Shown here one piece after another: positions 8,155 through 17,183 of a stretch of 48,382 nt of DNA (position 1 is the first letter of the stretch; each line of letters begins with the position of its first letter). The position numbers and the translations under genes were made by a program. The stretch lies in the NCBI GenBank assembly GCA_016209635.1, contig JACQWC010000110.1, positions 1 through 48,382 of the forward strand, in the 5' to 3' direction. The notes below the pieces were generated by a model. The model made no database searches, was not told the origin of the DNA, and saw only the letters and a program-made list of their open reading frames with translations. Source of the stretch: Candidatus Rokuibacteriota bacterium (GTDB lineage Bacteria; Methylomirabilota; Methylomirabilia; Rokubacteriales; CSP1-6).

Positions 8155-10797
8155 TCACTCGCCGCTCTGCTGCAGGAGCTTCGCGACGAGGCCGGTCCAG
8201 CCCGTCTGGTGGCTGGCGCCGATCCCCGCGCCGTTGTCGCCGTGGAAGTACTCGTAGAACGGGATCAGGTCCCGCCAGTAGGGGTCGGTCTGGAACTTCT
8301 CGGCGCCCCCGTAGACGGGCCGGCGGCCGGCGCCGTCGCGCAGGAAGATCCGTGTCAGCCGTCGCGAGAGGTCGGCGCTCACCGCCCAGAGGTTCATCAG
8401 CCGGTCCGATCCCGCCGGGCACGGGACCTTCATGCTGTCGCCGTAGAAGTGGTGGAACTTCTGGAGCGACTCGATGAGCAGGTAGTTCACCGGGAACCAG
8501 ACGGGCCCGCGCCAGTTGGAGTTCCCGCCGAAGAGGCCGCTCGAGGACTCGGCGGGCTCGTAGTCGACCCGGTGCTCCGTGCCATTGCTCGACAGCGCGT
8601 AGGGATGCGCGCGGTGGAACTGGGAGATCCCGCGGATCCCGTACGGCGAGAGGAACTCCGTCTCGTCGAGCATGAAGCGGAGCACGCGTGGCAGCTGGTC
8701 GCGGGTGGCGATCGAGAGGAGGCGTCGCATCCCGCCCTTCGGCTTCTCGATCATCGCGACGTGCTCGCGGAACTCCGGCCGGTTGTCGATGAACCACTGC
8801 ATGCGCCGCTTGAACCCGGGCAGCAAGTCGACCAGCTCGGGCTCGAGCGTCTCGACCGCGAAGAGCGGGATCAGCCCGACCATCGAGCGCACCTTGAGCC
8901 GGCAGCGCGCGTCGTTCGGCAGGTGGAGCACGTCGTAGTAGAAGCCGTCCTCGTCGTCCCAGAGGTTGATGCCCTCGCCGCCGAGGTCGTGCATCGCGTG
9001 CGCGATGTACACGAAGTGCTCGAAGAACTTGCTGGCCAGGTCCTCGTACGCCTGGTTGTGGCGCGCCAGCTCCAGCGCGATGGCCAGCATGTTGAGACAG
9101 TACATGCCCATCCAGGAGGTCCCGTCCGACTGCTCGATGTAGCCGCCGGTCGGCAGGGGCGCCGAGCGGTCGAAGACACCGATGTTGTCGAGCCCGAGGA
9201 AGCCGCCCTGGAAGACGTTCTTGCCCTCCGTATCCTTCCGGTTCACCCACCAGGTGAAGTTCAGCAGGAGCTTCTGGAAGACGCGCTCCAGGAACTCGTG
9301 ATCCGCCTTGCCCCGGATGCGCTTCTCGATCTTGTAGACGCGCAGCGCGGCCCAGGCGTGGACCGGCGGGTTCACGTCCCCGAAGGCCCACTCGTAGGCC
9401 GGGAGCTGGCCGTTCGGATGCATGTACCACTCGCGGAGGAACAGGATGAGCTGCGCTTTCGCGAAGTCCGGATCGACGAGGGCGAGCGGGATCGTGTGGA
9501 AGGCGAGGTCCCAGGCGGCGAACCAGGGATACTCCCACTTGTCGGGCATCGAGATGACGTCCTCGTTGTAGAGGTGCGTCCACTCGCGGTTCCGCCCGCG
9601 GAGACGGTCGGCGGGAGGCGGCGGCTGCGTCCCGTCCCCCTGGAGCCACCGCTTGACGTCGTAGTGGTAGAACTGCTTGCTCCAGAGGAGCCCGGCCAGC
9701 GCCTGGCGCATCACCCGCTTGCCGTCGTCCGACAGCGTCTTCGGCGTGACCGTCGCGTAGAACTCGTCCGCCTCCTGGACGCGCTGGGCGAGGATCCGGT
9801 GGAACTCCTTGCCGAACGGGTCGCCGGCCGGCCGGGTGTCCGTGAGCCGGAGGTGCAGGGTGACCGATTCCCCCGCGCCCAGCGTGAGCCGGCGATGCGC
9901 GGCCACCTTCGTTCCCACCCGGGCCGGGTTGACCGCCTCCGATCGGCCGTGGACGACGCAGTCGTGGATGCCGTCCTTCACGAAGGGCGTCGGGTTCGGC
10001 ACGCCGTAGAGCCGCAGCGTGTTGGTCTCGTTCTCCGTGAACAGGAGGTCGGGCGACCCCTCGCAGACGAGCCAGCGGCGCCCGAGCGACGCCTCCTCCG
10101 CCGCCACCACCGAGTAGCTGCCGACCGAGCCGGAGGCGGCGAGCCGCGGCCGCGCCCGTCCCTGGTCCCTGGCCCAGGTGTTTCGGAACCAGAGCGTGGG
10201 CAGGAGGTGCAGCTCGGCCGGCTCGGGACCCCGGTTCGTCGCGGTGATGAGGATCAGGATGTCGTCCGTCGTCGCCTTGGCGTACTCGACGAGCACCTCG
10301 AAGTACCGGTCCCCGTCGAAGACCCCCGTGTCGATCAGCTCGTACTCGGGCGCGTGCCGGCCCCGGCGGCGATTCTCCTCGAGCAGCTCGGCGTAGGGAA
10401 AGGCGGCCTGCGGGTACTTGTAGAGGTACCGCATGTAGGAGTGGGTGGGGGTCGAGTCGAGGTAGAAGTAGTACTCCTTCACGTCCTCGCCGTGGTTCCC
10501 CTCGCTCCCGGTGAGGCCGAAGGGCCGCTCCTTCAGGATCGGATCGCGCCCGTTCCACAGGGCCAGGGCGAAGCAGAGTCGCTGGTGGTTGTCGGAGATC
10601 CCTCCGAGGCCGTCCTCCCCCCACCGGTACGCCCTGGACCTCGCATGGTCGTGCGGGAAGTAGTCCCACGCGGTGCCCCCGGGGCTGTAGTCCTCGCGGA
10701 CGGTGCCCCACTGCCGCTCCGAGAGATAGGGCCCCCAGCGCCGCCAGTGGGCGGCGCGCTCGCGCGCCTCGCTGAGCCTCAGCTCCTCGTGTGTCAT
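8155..10797 (-). CDS. Glucosidase, GH63/MGH1-like
   Basis: An 880-residue protein of the bacterial glucosidase group related to GH63 mannosyl-oligosaccharide glucosidases and MGH1-like hydrolases. The N-terminal hallmark is [20 protein letters not shown], followed by the segment around [20 protein letters not shown]. The C-terminal half is an (alpha/alpha)6 barrel with conserved [39 protein letters not shown] and [16 protein letters not shown]. No signal peptide is visible, so it is probably cytoplasmic and acts on alpha-glucosides or glycogen-derived oligosaccharides. It is the first gene after a 101-base gap with two hairpins and is followed by gnd, fbaB and glk. The exact substrate is not determinable. 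Confidence 0.88.
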   Translation of the reverse strand: MTHEELRLSEARERAAHWRRWGPYLSERQWGTVREDYSPGGTAWDYFPHDHARSRAYRWGEDGLGGISDNHQRLCFALALWNGRDPILKERPFGLTGSEGNHGEDVKEYYFYLDSTPTHSYMRYLYKYPQAAFPYAELLEENRRRGRHAPEYELIDTGVFDGDRYFEVLVEYAKATTDDILILITATNRGPEPAELHLLPTLWFRNTWARDQGRARPRLAASGSVGSYSVVAAEEASLGRRWLVCEGSPDLLFTENETNTLRLYGVPNPTPFVKDGIHDCVVHGRSEAVNPARVGTKVAAHRRLTLGAGESVTLHLRLTDTRPAGDPFGKEFHRILAQRVQEADEFYATVTPKTLSDDGKRVMRQALAGLLWSKQFYHYDVKRWLQGDGTQPPPPADRLRGRNREWTHLYNEDVISMPDKWEYPWFAAWDLAFHTIPLALVDPDFAKAQLILFLREWYMHPNGQLPAYEWAFGDVNPPVHAWAALRVYKIEKRIRGKADHEFLERVFQKLLLNFTWWVNRKDTEGKNVFQGGFLGLDNIGVFDRSAPLPTGGYIEQSDGTSWMGMYCLNMLAIALELARHNQAYEDLASKFFEHFVYIAHAMHDLGGEGINLWDDEDGFYYDVLHLPNDARCRLKVRSMVGLIPLFAVETLEPELVDLLPGFKRRMQWFIDNRPEFREHVAMIEKPKGGMRRLLSIATRDQLPRVLRFMLDETEFLSPYGIRGISQFHRAHPYALSSNGTEHRVDYEPAESSSGLFGGNSNWRGPVWFPVNYLLIESLQKFHHFYGDSMKVPCPAGSDRLMNLWAVSADLSRRLTRIFLRDGAGRRPVYGGAEKFQTDPYWRDLIPFYEYFHGDNGAGIGASHQTGWTGLVAKLLQQSGE

Positions 10798-10826
10798 CGC
10801 CTGTCGATCCCCCCTCCCCTAGGACA

Positions 10827-10876
10827 CCGCCCGTTCCGAGGGCGGTTCGGCGCCTGGCCCGGGGGACATCGCCCCC
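10827..10876. terminator. Pair of GC-rich hairpins between glycosyltransferase and glucosidase genes
   Basis: The 101-base gap 10798-10898 contains two perfect hairpins: CCGCCC-GTTCCGA-GGGCGG at 10827-10845 and GGGGG-ACATCG-CCCCC at 10861-10876. They lie downstream of the glycosyltransferase (minus strand) and upstream of the glucosidase start. They could terminate or attenuate transcription, or protect the mRNA. There is no T-run, so the role is uncertain. Confidence 0.35.
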
Positions 10877-10898
10877 GAGTGTCGCGCGTTCGCCCGGA

Positions 10899-11672
10899 TT
10901 AGGGAAGGGCCGAGCGCCGCCCCGACGGCCACGGGCTCCCCGGCCACCGGTCTGCGGGTCCGCGCCAGCGCTCGGCGTAACGCTGCGTGTCGAGCCCGAG
11001 CGTGTAGAGCGCGAGCAGCCAGACGATGAAGAAGAACGTGCGCCAGGGGCCACGGGCGAGGAACCGCCGACCGGAGGTGAGGAGCGGGACGCGGATCAGC
11101 ACCGTCCGTCCCCGTCGTCGGAGCCGCTGGCTCAGGTCGAGGTCCTCGAGGATCGCGAGATCACGGTACCCGCCGAGCTCCCGGAAGACCGCGGCGCGGA
11201 CGAAGAGGCCCTGATCGCCGTAGTAGTTCCGGGTGAGCCGGTACCGGATCCGGTTGATCCAGGTGATCGCGCGGAGGCTCCAGCCCGGCTCGGCGAAGAG
11301 GTGCTCGAAGGCGCCGCCCACGACCCGCGCATCCCGGAGCGCCTCCTCGATGCGCCGCACGGCGTCGACGGGCGGGAGCGAGTCGGCGTGGACGAAGAAG
11401 AACGTCGCGCCCGTCGCGGCCGCGGCGCCCGCGTTCATGAGGGCGGCGCGGGTGGCGCCGGGGGGCCAGAGGAGGCGGGCGCGGCCAGCCACGGCGCGCT
11501 CGGTGCCCTCCCGGTCTCCCGAGGCCGCGACGATCAGCTCGACGGCCTCCCCTCCCGGGAGCCCGCGCAGGCGGTCGAGCGTGAGCCCGAGGGCCGCGGC
11601 GTCGTTCCGCGCGGGAACGATGACCGACAGCGGAGCCGTCAGCGCGCGCTCACTCGGGCTCGCAGACCTCAT
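10899..11672 (-). CDS. Family 2 glycosyltransferase, TIGR04283-like
   Basis: A 257-residue GT-A fold glycosyltransferase. After a short N-terminus it shows LSVIVPARNDAAALGLTLD and then the nucleotide-sugar region with the acidic triplet context FFFVHADSLPP. The later block NYYGDQGLFVRAAVFRELGG, followed by LEDLDLSQRLRRRGR, is typical of TIGR04283, the family first named rSAM/selenodomain-associated transferase 2 and later linked to arsenosugar synthesis. A hydrophobic segment near the C-terminus (TFFFIVWLLALYTLG) may anchor it to the membrane. The ATG at 11672 overlaps the end of the selenium-containing reductase gene by 23 bases. The alternative CTG at about 11642 would remove the overlap. 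The acceptor is unknown. Confidence 0.8.
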   Translation of the reverse strand: MRSASPSERALTAPLSVIVPARNDAAALGLTLDRLRGLPGGEAVELIVAASGDREGTERAVAGRARLLWPPGATRAALMNAGAAAATGATFFFVHADSLPPVDAVRRIEEALRDARVVGGAFEHLFAEPGWSLRAITWINRIRYRLTRNYYGDQGLFVRAAVFRELGGYRDLAILEDLDLSQRLRRRGRTVLIRVPLLTSGRRFLARGPWRTFFFIVWLLALYTLGLDTQRYAERWRGPADRWPGSPWPSGRRSALP

Positions 11673-13020
11673 GGTGGTCGTGGCCGAAGATCTTGAGCAA
11701 CCGCTCGCCGTGGCTCGGGTGGATCGAGAGCTGGCTCGCCAGGAGATCGGCGGCGGCGCCGGTGCGGATCGCCAGCGCCGCGAGCTGGATGAGCTCAGCG
11801 GCCGCGTACGAGACCATCTGGACGCCGAGCACCTTCTCCGACGCCCCGTCGAAGACCAGCTTGAGATAGCCCGCGTCCTCGCCCGTGGCCCGCCCGTTCG
11901 ACGCGCCGCGCATGTCGTGGGTGGCGACGTGGCACCTGACCCCGCGACGAACCGCCTCCCGGTGGGCCAGGCCGACGCGCCCGACCTCGGGGGTCGTGAA
12001 GATCGTCTGGGGGACGACACTGTAATCCGCCGCCTCGACGTCGCCGAGGAGCGCGTTCCGCGCGGCGAGCTTCCCCTCGTACGCGGCGGTCGGCGTGAGC
12101 TGCTGGTTGCCGGCCGCGTCGCCCGCCGCGTAGATGTGGGGGATCGAGGTCTTGAGATGCGCGTCGACCCTGAGGCCGAGCCTCCCCATCGCGAGCGGGA
12201 GGACGTCCGCGTGGAGACGCCGCGCGTCGAAGCGCCGCCCGACCGCGACACAGACCTGGTCGGCCGTGACTGCCATCGGCTTCCCGTCCGCCGCCAGATG
12301 GGTGGTGACGCGCCCCGGCCCTCCGGAGAACCGCTCGACCCTGGCACCCAGGAGGAACGTGACGCCCCGGGACTCGAGGATCCGCCGAAGATAGGCGGCG
12401 ACGTCGGCGTCGAGCGCGGGGAGGATCTCCGGCTCGCGTCCGACGACGGTCACGCGGGCGCCGAGGTCGGCGAAGGCGCCCGCCATCTCGAGGCCGATGA
12501 CCCCCGCGCCAACCAGCGTCAGGCTCTCGGGGAAGCGCGGGAGGAAGAGGACCTCGTCCGAGGTGATCGTCAGCTCGCGTCCGGACACCTCCGGCACGAC
12601 GGGCTCGGAGCCCGCGGCGACCACGATCCGCTCGCCCTCGATCCGCTCCCCGCCGGCCGCGAGCGTGTGGGCGTCGACGAAGCGGGCCTCGGCGAGATAG
12701 ACCCTGGCGCCGCTCGCGTCGAACGCGTGCGGGGAAGGCTGGAGCTGACGGACGATCGCGTGCTGGCGCGCGACCACCGCGTCCCAGTCGAGCGTGACCG
12801 GGCCCGTCCGCGTGCCGAACGCGGGGGCGCCCTTCACGAGCTGGTGGATCCGCGCAGACCTTACCAAGGTCTTCTTCGGTATTCACCCCCGGTGGATGCA
12901 GGCGCCGCCGAGCGGGCCGGGGTCGACGAGCGCGACGCTCGCCCCGAGCTTCGTCCCTTGCTTGAGCGCGTTGATCCCCGCCGCGCCCCCGCCGATCACG
13001 AGCAGGTCGTACCGGGCCAT
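11650..13020 (-). CDS. Flavin disulfide reductase (mercuric reductase/lipoamide dehydrogenase-like) with in-frame UGA read as selenocysteine at residue 46
   Basis: A 456-residue pyridine nucleotide-disulfide oxidoreductase. It has the N-terminal FAD motif LLVIGGGAAGINAL (7-20), the NAD(P)H motif LVGAGVIGLEMAGAF, the second FAD motif IPHIYAAGDAAG and the C-terminal dimerisation domain ending SIHPSHGERLLKIFGHDHHE. The redox site reads GGACIHRG-UGA-IPKKT: the first cysteine is Cys41, and the codon for the second, 12885-12883, is TGA. The frame is open on both sides for 45 and 410 codons, so this is one gene, with CxxxxU replacing CxxxxC. A perfect hairpin with a GG-containing loop begins 11 bases after the UGA. 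The ATG at 13020 follows GTGAGG at good distance; an ATG at 13029 lies too close to it. The true substrate is unknown. Confidence 0.88.
12850..12885 (-). promoter_or_regulatory. Predicted bacterial SECIS element (UGA plus hairpin) of the flavin reductase gene
   Basis: Downstream of the UGA (12885-12883) the transcript can form AGACCT-TGGTA-AGGTCT: a perfect six-base stem at 12872-12867 and 12861-12856 with a five-base loop containing GG. A lower stem CCG/CGG (12879-12877 with 12852-12850) is separated by a small internal loop. The apical loop lies 17-21 bases after the UGA, inside the range seen for bacterial SECIS elements recognised by SelB. Confidence 0.78.
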
Positions 13021-13031
13021 GTGGGGCATCC

Positions 13032-13544
13032 TCACGTGAGCCGCAGCAGGAGGTCGCCGAGCCGGGTCCGCGCGCTGCCGGCGCCCGAGAGCCGGCCGGC
13101 GAGGAGCTGATCGATCCCGAGCACCCGTCCCGAGCGGCTCTGCGCGAAGACGAGCTGGGGCGCGATCAGGAGGGGCCAGATCCAGTACCACTCGCCGGGC
13201 ACCGAGTAGGCGCCGAGGGCGATGTTCACCTGCCAGAGCGCCCCGCCGAGGCCGCCCGCCACGGTGAAGAGCCCGAGCAGGAGGGAGAGCCCGAGCGCCA
13301 GCTCGGTGAGGAACGTCAGGTAGCCGAAGAGGTCGAAGTTGGGGATGACGACCTGCTCGAGGAAGGCCCCGTAGAGGCCGAAGGTCGGATGCTTCACCTC
13401 CTGCCCGAGCCACCCGTAGAGCCAGCCGAACCGGTGACCCTCGTGGACGATCCAGGGAGCCTTCTGGAGCGCCATGTCGAGATAGAGCAGGCCGAACATC
13501 ATCCGGAACAGTGCCAGGCCGAGTCCAGGGACTTGCCGGCTCAT
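13032..13544 (-). CDS. DoxX/TQO-small-subunit-like membrane protein
   Basis: A 170-residue integral membrane protein with about four hydrophobic helices: around LGLALFRMMFGLLYLDMAL, FGYLTFLTELALGLSLLLG, an alanine/glycine-rich helix, and WYWIWPLLIAPQLVF. This pattern fits DoxX-like or thiosulfate:quinone oxidoreductase small-subunit-like proteins, which often accompany redox flavoproteins. It sits directly upstream of the selenocysteine-containing reductase (12-base gap), so the two may form a membrane-linked redox pair; that is an inference. Its ATG overlaps the stop of the debranching enzyme gene (ATGA). The exact function is unknown. Confidence 0.68.
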   Translation of the reverse strand: MSRQVPGLGLALFRMMFGLLYLDMALQKAPWIVHEGHRFGWLYGWLGQEVKHPTFGLYGAFLEQVVIPNFDLFGYLTFLTELALGLSLLLGLFTVAGGLGGALWQVNIALGAYSVPGEWYWIWPLLIAPQLVFAQSRSGRVLGIDQLLAGRLSGAGSARTRLGDLLLRLT

Positions 13545-15553
13545 CGTGCCCTCCCGCGCTTTGCGCGCCCGCGGGCGCCGGTGATCTCGTGCCAGGCGTG
13601 GAGCGTCTCGGCGACGCTCCACGCCTGCGCGATGCACCCGCGCGGCGTGAACGGAGGATCCCCGTCGAAGATCTCGGCGATGCTGCCGAGCCCGTAGTCG
13701 CCGAGGTGGTGCGCCATCGGCTCGAGGAGCGCCCGCGCCGCGTCGCGGTCGCGGTGGACGCGCAGGTGGGCCCGCGCGAGGGGGCCGAGGAGCCATCCCC
13801 ACACCGTCCCCCGATGATACGCGCCGTCACGCTCCCAGGGTCCGCCCTCGTAGCGTCCCCGGTACTCGGGGTGCCCGGGCGCCAGGCTCCGGAGCCCGAA
13901 CGAGGTCAGGAGATGGAGCGCGCACGCGTCGACCACCCGTCGCTGGCGCTCCTCGGAGAGCGGGCTCTCGGGAAGCGCCACGGCGAAGACCTGGTTCGGA
14001 CGGAGCGCCGGGTCGGCGCCCTCGGGACCGTCGAGCACGTCGTAGCAGTAGCCCGCGGCCTCGTTCCAGAACCGCGCGAACCCGCCGCGCGCCCCGGCCG
14101 CCAGCTCCTCCCACGGCCCGGCCGGCCTTCCGAGGCGCCGGGAGAACGCGGCCAGCGCGCGGAGGGCGTGATACCAGAGGGCGTTGATCTCGACCGGCTT
14201 CCCCGTCCGCGGCGTGACCACCCAGTCCCCGACCTTGGCGTCCATCCACGTGAGCTGGACGCCCGGCTCGCCCGCGCGGAGCAGGCCGTCCCTCGGGTCC
14301 ACGACGATGCCGTAGCGCGTCCCCTTGCGGTACCAGGCGACGATCTACTCGAGCACCGGGTGGAGAGACCGGAGCAGCGCATCGTCACCCGTCGCCGCAT
14401 GGTACGCACGGACCGCCTCGAAATACCAGAGCGCCGCGTCCACCGTATTGTACTCGGGCGCCTCCCCCGCGTCGGGAAACCGGTTGGGCAGCATCCCCCG
14501 GTCGACGAAGCGCGCGAACGTGGTGAGCACCCGGCGCGCGACGTCGGCGCGCCCGGTGGAGAGCAGGAGGCCCGGGAGGCCGATCATCGTGTCGCGCCCC
14601 CAGTCCCCGAACCAATGGTAGCCCGCGATGACCGACATCCCGTCGGGCTCACCCTCGATCGCGCGCCGCACCACGAACTGGTCCGCGGCGAGCACGAGCC
14701 GGGCGATCCATGGCGGCGCCTGGCGCGTCTCCGGGCGGGCCCGCCGCCAGGCCGCGAGGACGCGCGCCTCGTGCCGGCGGCGATCGGCGAGGGCCTGCTC
14801 GCCGTCGAGCCCGGGCGCGTCCTCCGTCGACGCGACGAGCGTCAGCGCCTCGCCAGGCGCGAGGCGCGCCCGGAAGGCCCCGGCGCGCAGGTGATCCTCC
14901 CGGGCGTCGAGCCCACGCTCGACCTCGCGGCTCAGGAGGAAGCCCGCGTACCAGGTGTGGCCCGCCTCGACCTCGGCCCCGGGCGCCTTGAGGACGCACG
15001 GCCGGGCGCCCTCGAAGGCGACGACGCGGAGCCCTCCGGGGACCGCCGTGACCTCCATCGCCCAGCCCTCGCCTCGCGTGCTGCCGTGATAGTCGCGATA
15101 GTTGACGAGCGGGTGGACCTCGAGCGCGAGCGGTCGGGCGCCGCGGACGAGCCGGTACTGGACGTAGGTCGTGTTGGCGCCCTGCGCCATCCAGACGCGC
15201 TTCTCGAGGAGCGCGTCCGCGATCGCGTACGTCCACACCGGAGTCGTCCCCTCGAGCCGGAACCGCTCGATCTCCCGGTAGCCGTGGGGATCCACGGTGC
15301 CGTCCGCCCAGCGGTTGGTCGAGAGCAGATACCGCCGGCCGGCGTACTCCACGCTCTCCTCGAGCTTCGCGAGGACGAGCGTGCGGCCGAGCGGCGGCTT
15401 GAGCGCGGCGACCAGGAGACCGTGGTAGCGGCGCGTGAGGAGGCCCGCGACGGTGCCCGACGCGTACCCGCCGATCCCGTTGGTGCAGAGCCACTCGCGG
15501 GACTCGGCGGTCGGGAGGTCGCCCGCGACCTCGCGGCCGACGTCCAGGCTCAC
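13541..15553 (-). pseudogene. Glycogen debranching enzyme (amylo-alpha-1,6-glucosidase type) interrupted by an in-frame TAG
   Basis: The frame from 15553 to 13541 encodes a 670-residue protein of the archaeal/bacterial GDE family if one amber codon at 14347-14345 is read through. The N-terminal domain shows REWLCTNGIGGYASGT and LLTRRYHGLLVAAL. The (alpha/alpha)6 barrel shows WFGDWGRDTMIGLPGLLL before the stop and QLTWMDAKVGDWVVTPR, NALWYHAL and GTVWGWLLGPL after it. The TAG is codon 403, between HPVLE and IVAWYRKGTRYG. The 267 codons beyond it stay fully conserved, so the interruption is a recent nonsense change, a sequencing error, or a recoded codon. The product would remove alpha-1,6 branches from glycogen, which fits the neighbouring glucosidase. 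Confidence 0.82.
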
Positions 15554-15562
15554 GGCCGCAGC

Positions 15563-16369
15563 CTAGCCTCCACGCGCGAACTCGGGATAGAGGGTCATGC
15601 CGCCGTCGACGAAGAGGGTGTGGCCATGGACGTAGTCGGAGTCGTCCGAGGCGAGCCACACGGCGGCCTTCCCGACGTCCTCGGGCAGCCCGATCCGCCC
15701 GTAGGGGATGAGCCCGAGGAGGCTCACGAGCGCCTCGGGCGTCTCCCACGCCGCGCGGTTGATCGGCGTCTGGATGGCCCCCGGCGCGATCGAGTTGACC
15801 CGGATGCGGTGCGGCGCCAGCTCCTGGGCCAGGGACTGCATGAAGAGCCTCACGCCGCCCTTCGACGCCGCGTAGTTGACGTGACCCGCCCACGGGATCA
15901 GCTCGTGGACCGACGACATGCAGATGATCTTGCCCGCGGCGTGCGAGACTTCGGGGCGGATGCCCCGGCGGATCATCTCGCGGGCCGCCTCGCGGGCGCA
16001 GAGGAACATCCCGGTCAGGTTCACCCGGAGCACCAGATCCCAGTCCGCGAGCGTCATCGTCGTGAGCGGCGCGTCCCGCTGGAGGCCGGCGTTACAGACG
16101 AGGATGTCGATGGTCCCCCAGGCGGAGAGCATCTTCTCGAACATCGCCCGCACCTCGTCCTCCCGGCCGACGTCGGCGCGGAGCGCCATCGCCGCGACGC
16201 GCGAGGCCTCGAGATCCCGGACGACCCGCGCCGCGGCGTCGGGCGCGCTCACGTAGTTGACCACGACGTCCGCGCCCGCGGCCGCGAGCGCCCGGGCCAC
16301 GCCCTCGCCAATTCCGGAATTCGCGCCCGTGACCAGCGCCTTCTGCCCCGTCAAGGGTCGATGATCCAT
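15563..16369 (-). CDS. SDR family oxidoreductase, glucose 1-dehydrogenase-like
   Basis: A 268-residue short-chain dehydrogenase. The cofactor motif is LVTGANSGIGEGVARAL, followed by NAG in LVCNAGLQRD. The active site has serine in MSSVHE and the YxxxK pair in NYAASKGG. VNYVSA after strand 2 suggests NADP or dual use. The IAPGAIQTPIN and VDGGMTL blocks resemble glucose 1-dehydrogenases and related polyol dehydrogenases. The ATG at 16369 is chosen because a strong AGGAGG lies just upstream; an in-frame ATG at 16414 adds fifteen variable residues. Placed nine bases before the debranching enzyme gene, it may oxidise a sugar released from glucan. The real substrate is uncertain. Confidence 0.85.
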   Translation of the reverse strand: MDHRPLTGQKALVTGANSGIGEGVARALAAAGADVVVNYVSAPDAAARVVRDLEASRVAAMALRADVGREDEVRAMFEKMLSAWGTIDILVCNAGLQRDAPLTTMTLADWDLVLRVNLTGMFLCAREAAREMIRRGIRPEVSHAAGKIICMSSVHELIPWAGHVNYAASKGGVRLFMQSLAQELAPHRIRVNSIAPGAIQTPINRAAWETPEALVSLLGLIPYGRIGLPEDVGKAAVWLASDDSDYVHGHTLFVDGGMTLYPEFARGG

Positions 16370-16442
16370 GTCCTCGCTCCTCCTACCTGGCGGAAGCTCC
16401 GGCTCCTTGGACACCGCAGGGGGACTCGACGGTTCGTCGGGG

Positions 16443-16472
16443 ATGCTAGAGCCGGGTCCGGAGGACGGTCAC
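16443..16472 (-). promoter_or_regulatory. Possible sigma-70-type promoter before the SDR/debranching block
   Basis: On the minus strand GTGACC (16472-16467) and TAGCAT (16448-16443) are separated by 18 bases. The -35 overlaps the stop codon of the upstream glycosyltransferase. The transcript leader would be about 70 bases. This would make the carbohydrate block independent of the upstream cluster. Only the match to consensus supports it. Confidence 0.35.
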
Positions 16473-17146
16473 GAGACGTCCCGCGCGGCCCGCAGCGCGG
16501 TGGCGAGGAACGCGTAGCCTGCGCGGACACTGCCCCCGAGGGTACCCGACACCTTCGAGCGGCCCCCCTGGCGCGGCGCGTGCGACACCGGGACCTCGAC
16601 GATCCGCGCGCCGAGCGCCGCAGCCTTCACGACCATCTCCACCGGCCAGCCGAAGGCGCGGTCGCGCATGCGGAGCCGCCGCAGCAGGTCGACGCGGATC
16701 GCGCGGAAGGGACCGATGTCGGCGAGACGCACCCCGTAGCGCCGCGAGACCAGGGCGGCCACGAGCCAGGTCCCGAGCGAGGCGTGGAGCGGGTGGTCGC
16801 CGGCGAACTGGCGCGCGCCCAGCACCAGGTCCGCCTCGCCTCTCCGGAGCGGCTCGAGCACGCGGGGGAGCTCCTCGGGGTGCTGGCTCCCGTCGCCGTC
16901 GAGAAAGGCGGCGACGTCGACATCGGGCGCGAGCGCCCTGACCCCGGCCCAGCAGGCCGCGCCGTAGCCCCGGCGGCGCTCGCTGACGACGCGGGCGCCA
17001 CGACCCGCGGCGACCGCGGCCGTCGCGTCGGTCGAGCCGTTGTCCGCGACGATCACCTCGGAGACGGCGTCCCGCGGCACGCGGCCGAGGAGCCCGCCGA
17101 TCACCTCGGCCTCGTCCAGCGCGGGAATGATGAGGGTGACCTTCAC
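16469..17146 (-). CDS. Family 2 glycosyltransferase, DPM1-like
   Basis: A 225-residue GT-A glycosyltransferase beginning at a GTG (17146) with VTLIIPALDEAEVIGGLLG. It has the nucleotide-sugar motif VIVADNGSTDATAAVA, the DxD region FLDGDGSQHPEEL and LVLGARQFAG. The C-terminal MVVKAAALGARIVEVPVSH is followed by RQGGRSKVSGTLGGS. This arrangement is that of polyprenol-phosphate glucose or mannose synthases without a membrane domain. A GT87-like integral membrane glycosyltransferase, which would use a polyprenol-linked sugar, lies 37 bases upstream. The pair therefore probably makes and then uses a lipid-linked sugar. Which sugar is transferred is not readable. Confidence 0.85.
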   Translation of the reverse strand: MKVTLIIPALDEAEVIGGLLGRVPRDAVSEVIVADNGSTDATAAVAAGRGARVVSERRRGYGAACWAGVRALAPDVDVAAFLDGDGSQHPEELPRVLEPLRRGEADLVLGARQFAGDHPLHASLGTWLVAALVSRRYGVRLADIGPFRAIRVDLLRRLRMRDRAFGWPVEMVVKAAALGARIVEVPVSHAPRQGGRSKVSGTLGGSVRAGYAFLATALRAARDVS

Positions 17147-17183
17147 CGCCCGGCTCGTGCCTCGAGGAGCGCCATCGGCCTTC

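Noticed and set aside
8209-10902. An 897-codon plus-strand frame opposite the glucosidase
   Set aside because: It has the composition of an antisense shadow, and the minus-strand frame encodes a clear GH63-like enzyme.
12856-13020. Treating the N-terminal FAD segment as a separate short gene or a frameshifted pseudogene
   Set aside because: Both parts share one frame, the stop falls exactly on the redox cysteine codon, and a SECIS-like hairpin follows. Selenocysteine explains all three facts.
14345-14347. The amber codon in the debranching enzyme as pyrrolysine
   Set aside because: No Pyl genes or methylamine enzymes are nearby and the site is not a known Pyl position. A nonsense change or sequence error is simpler.
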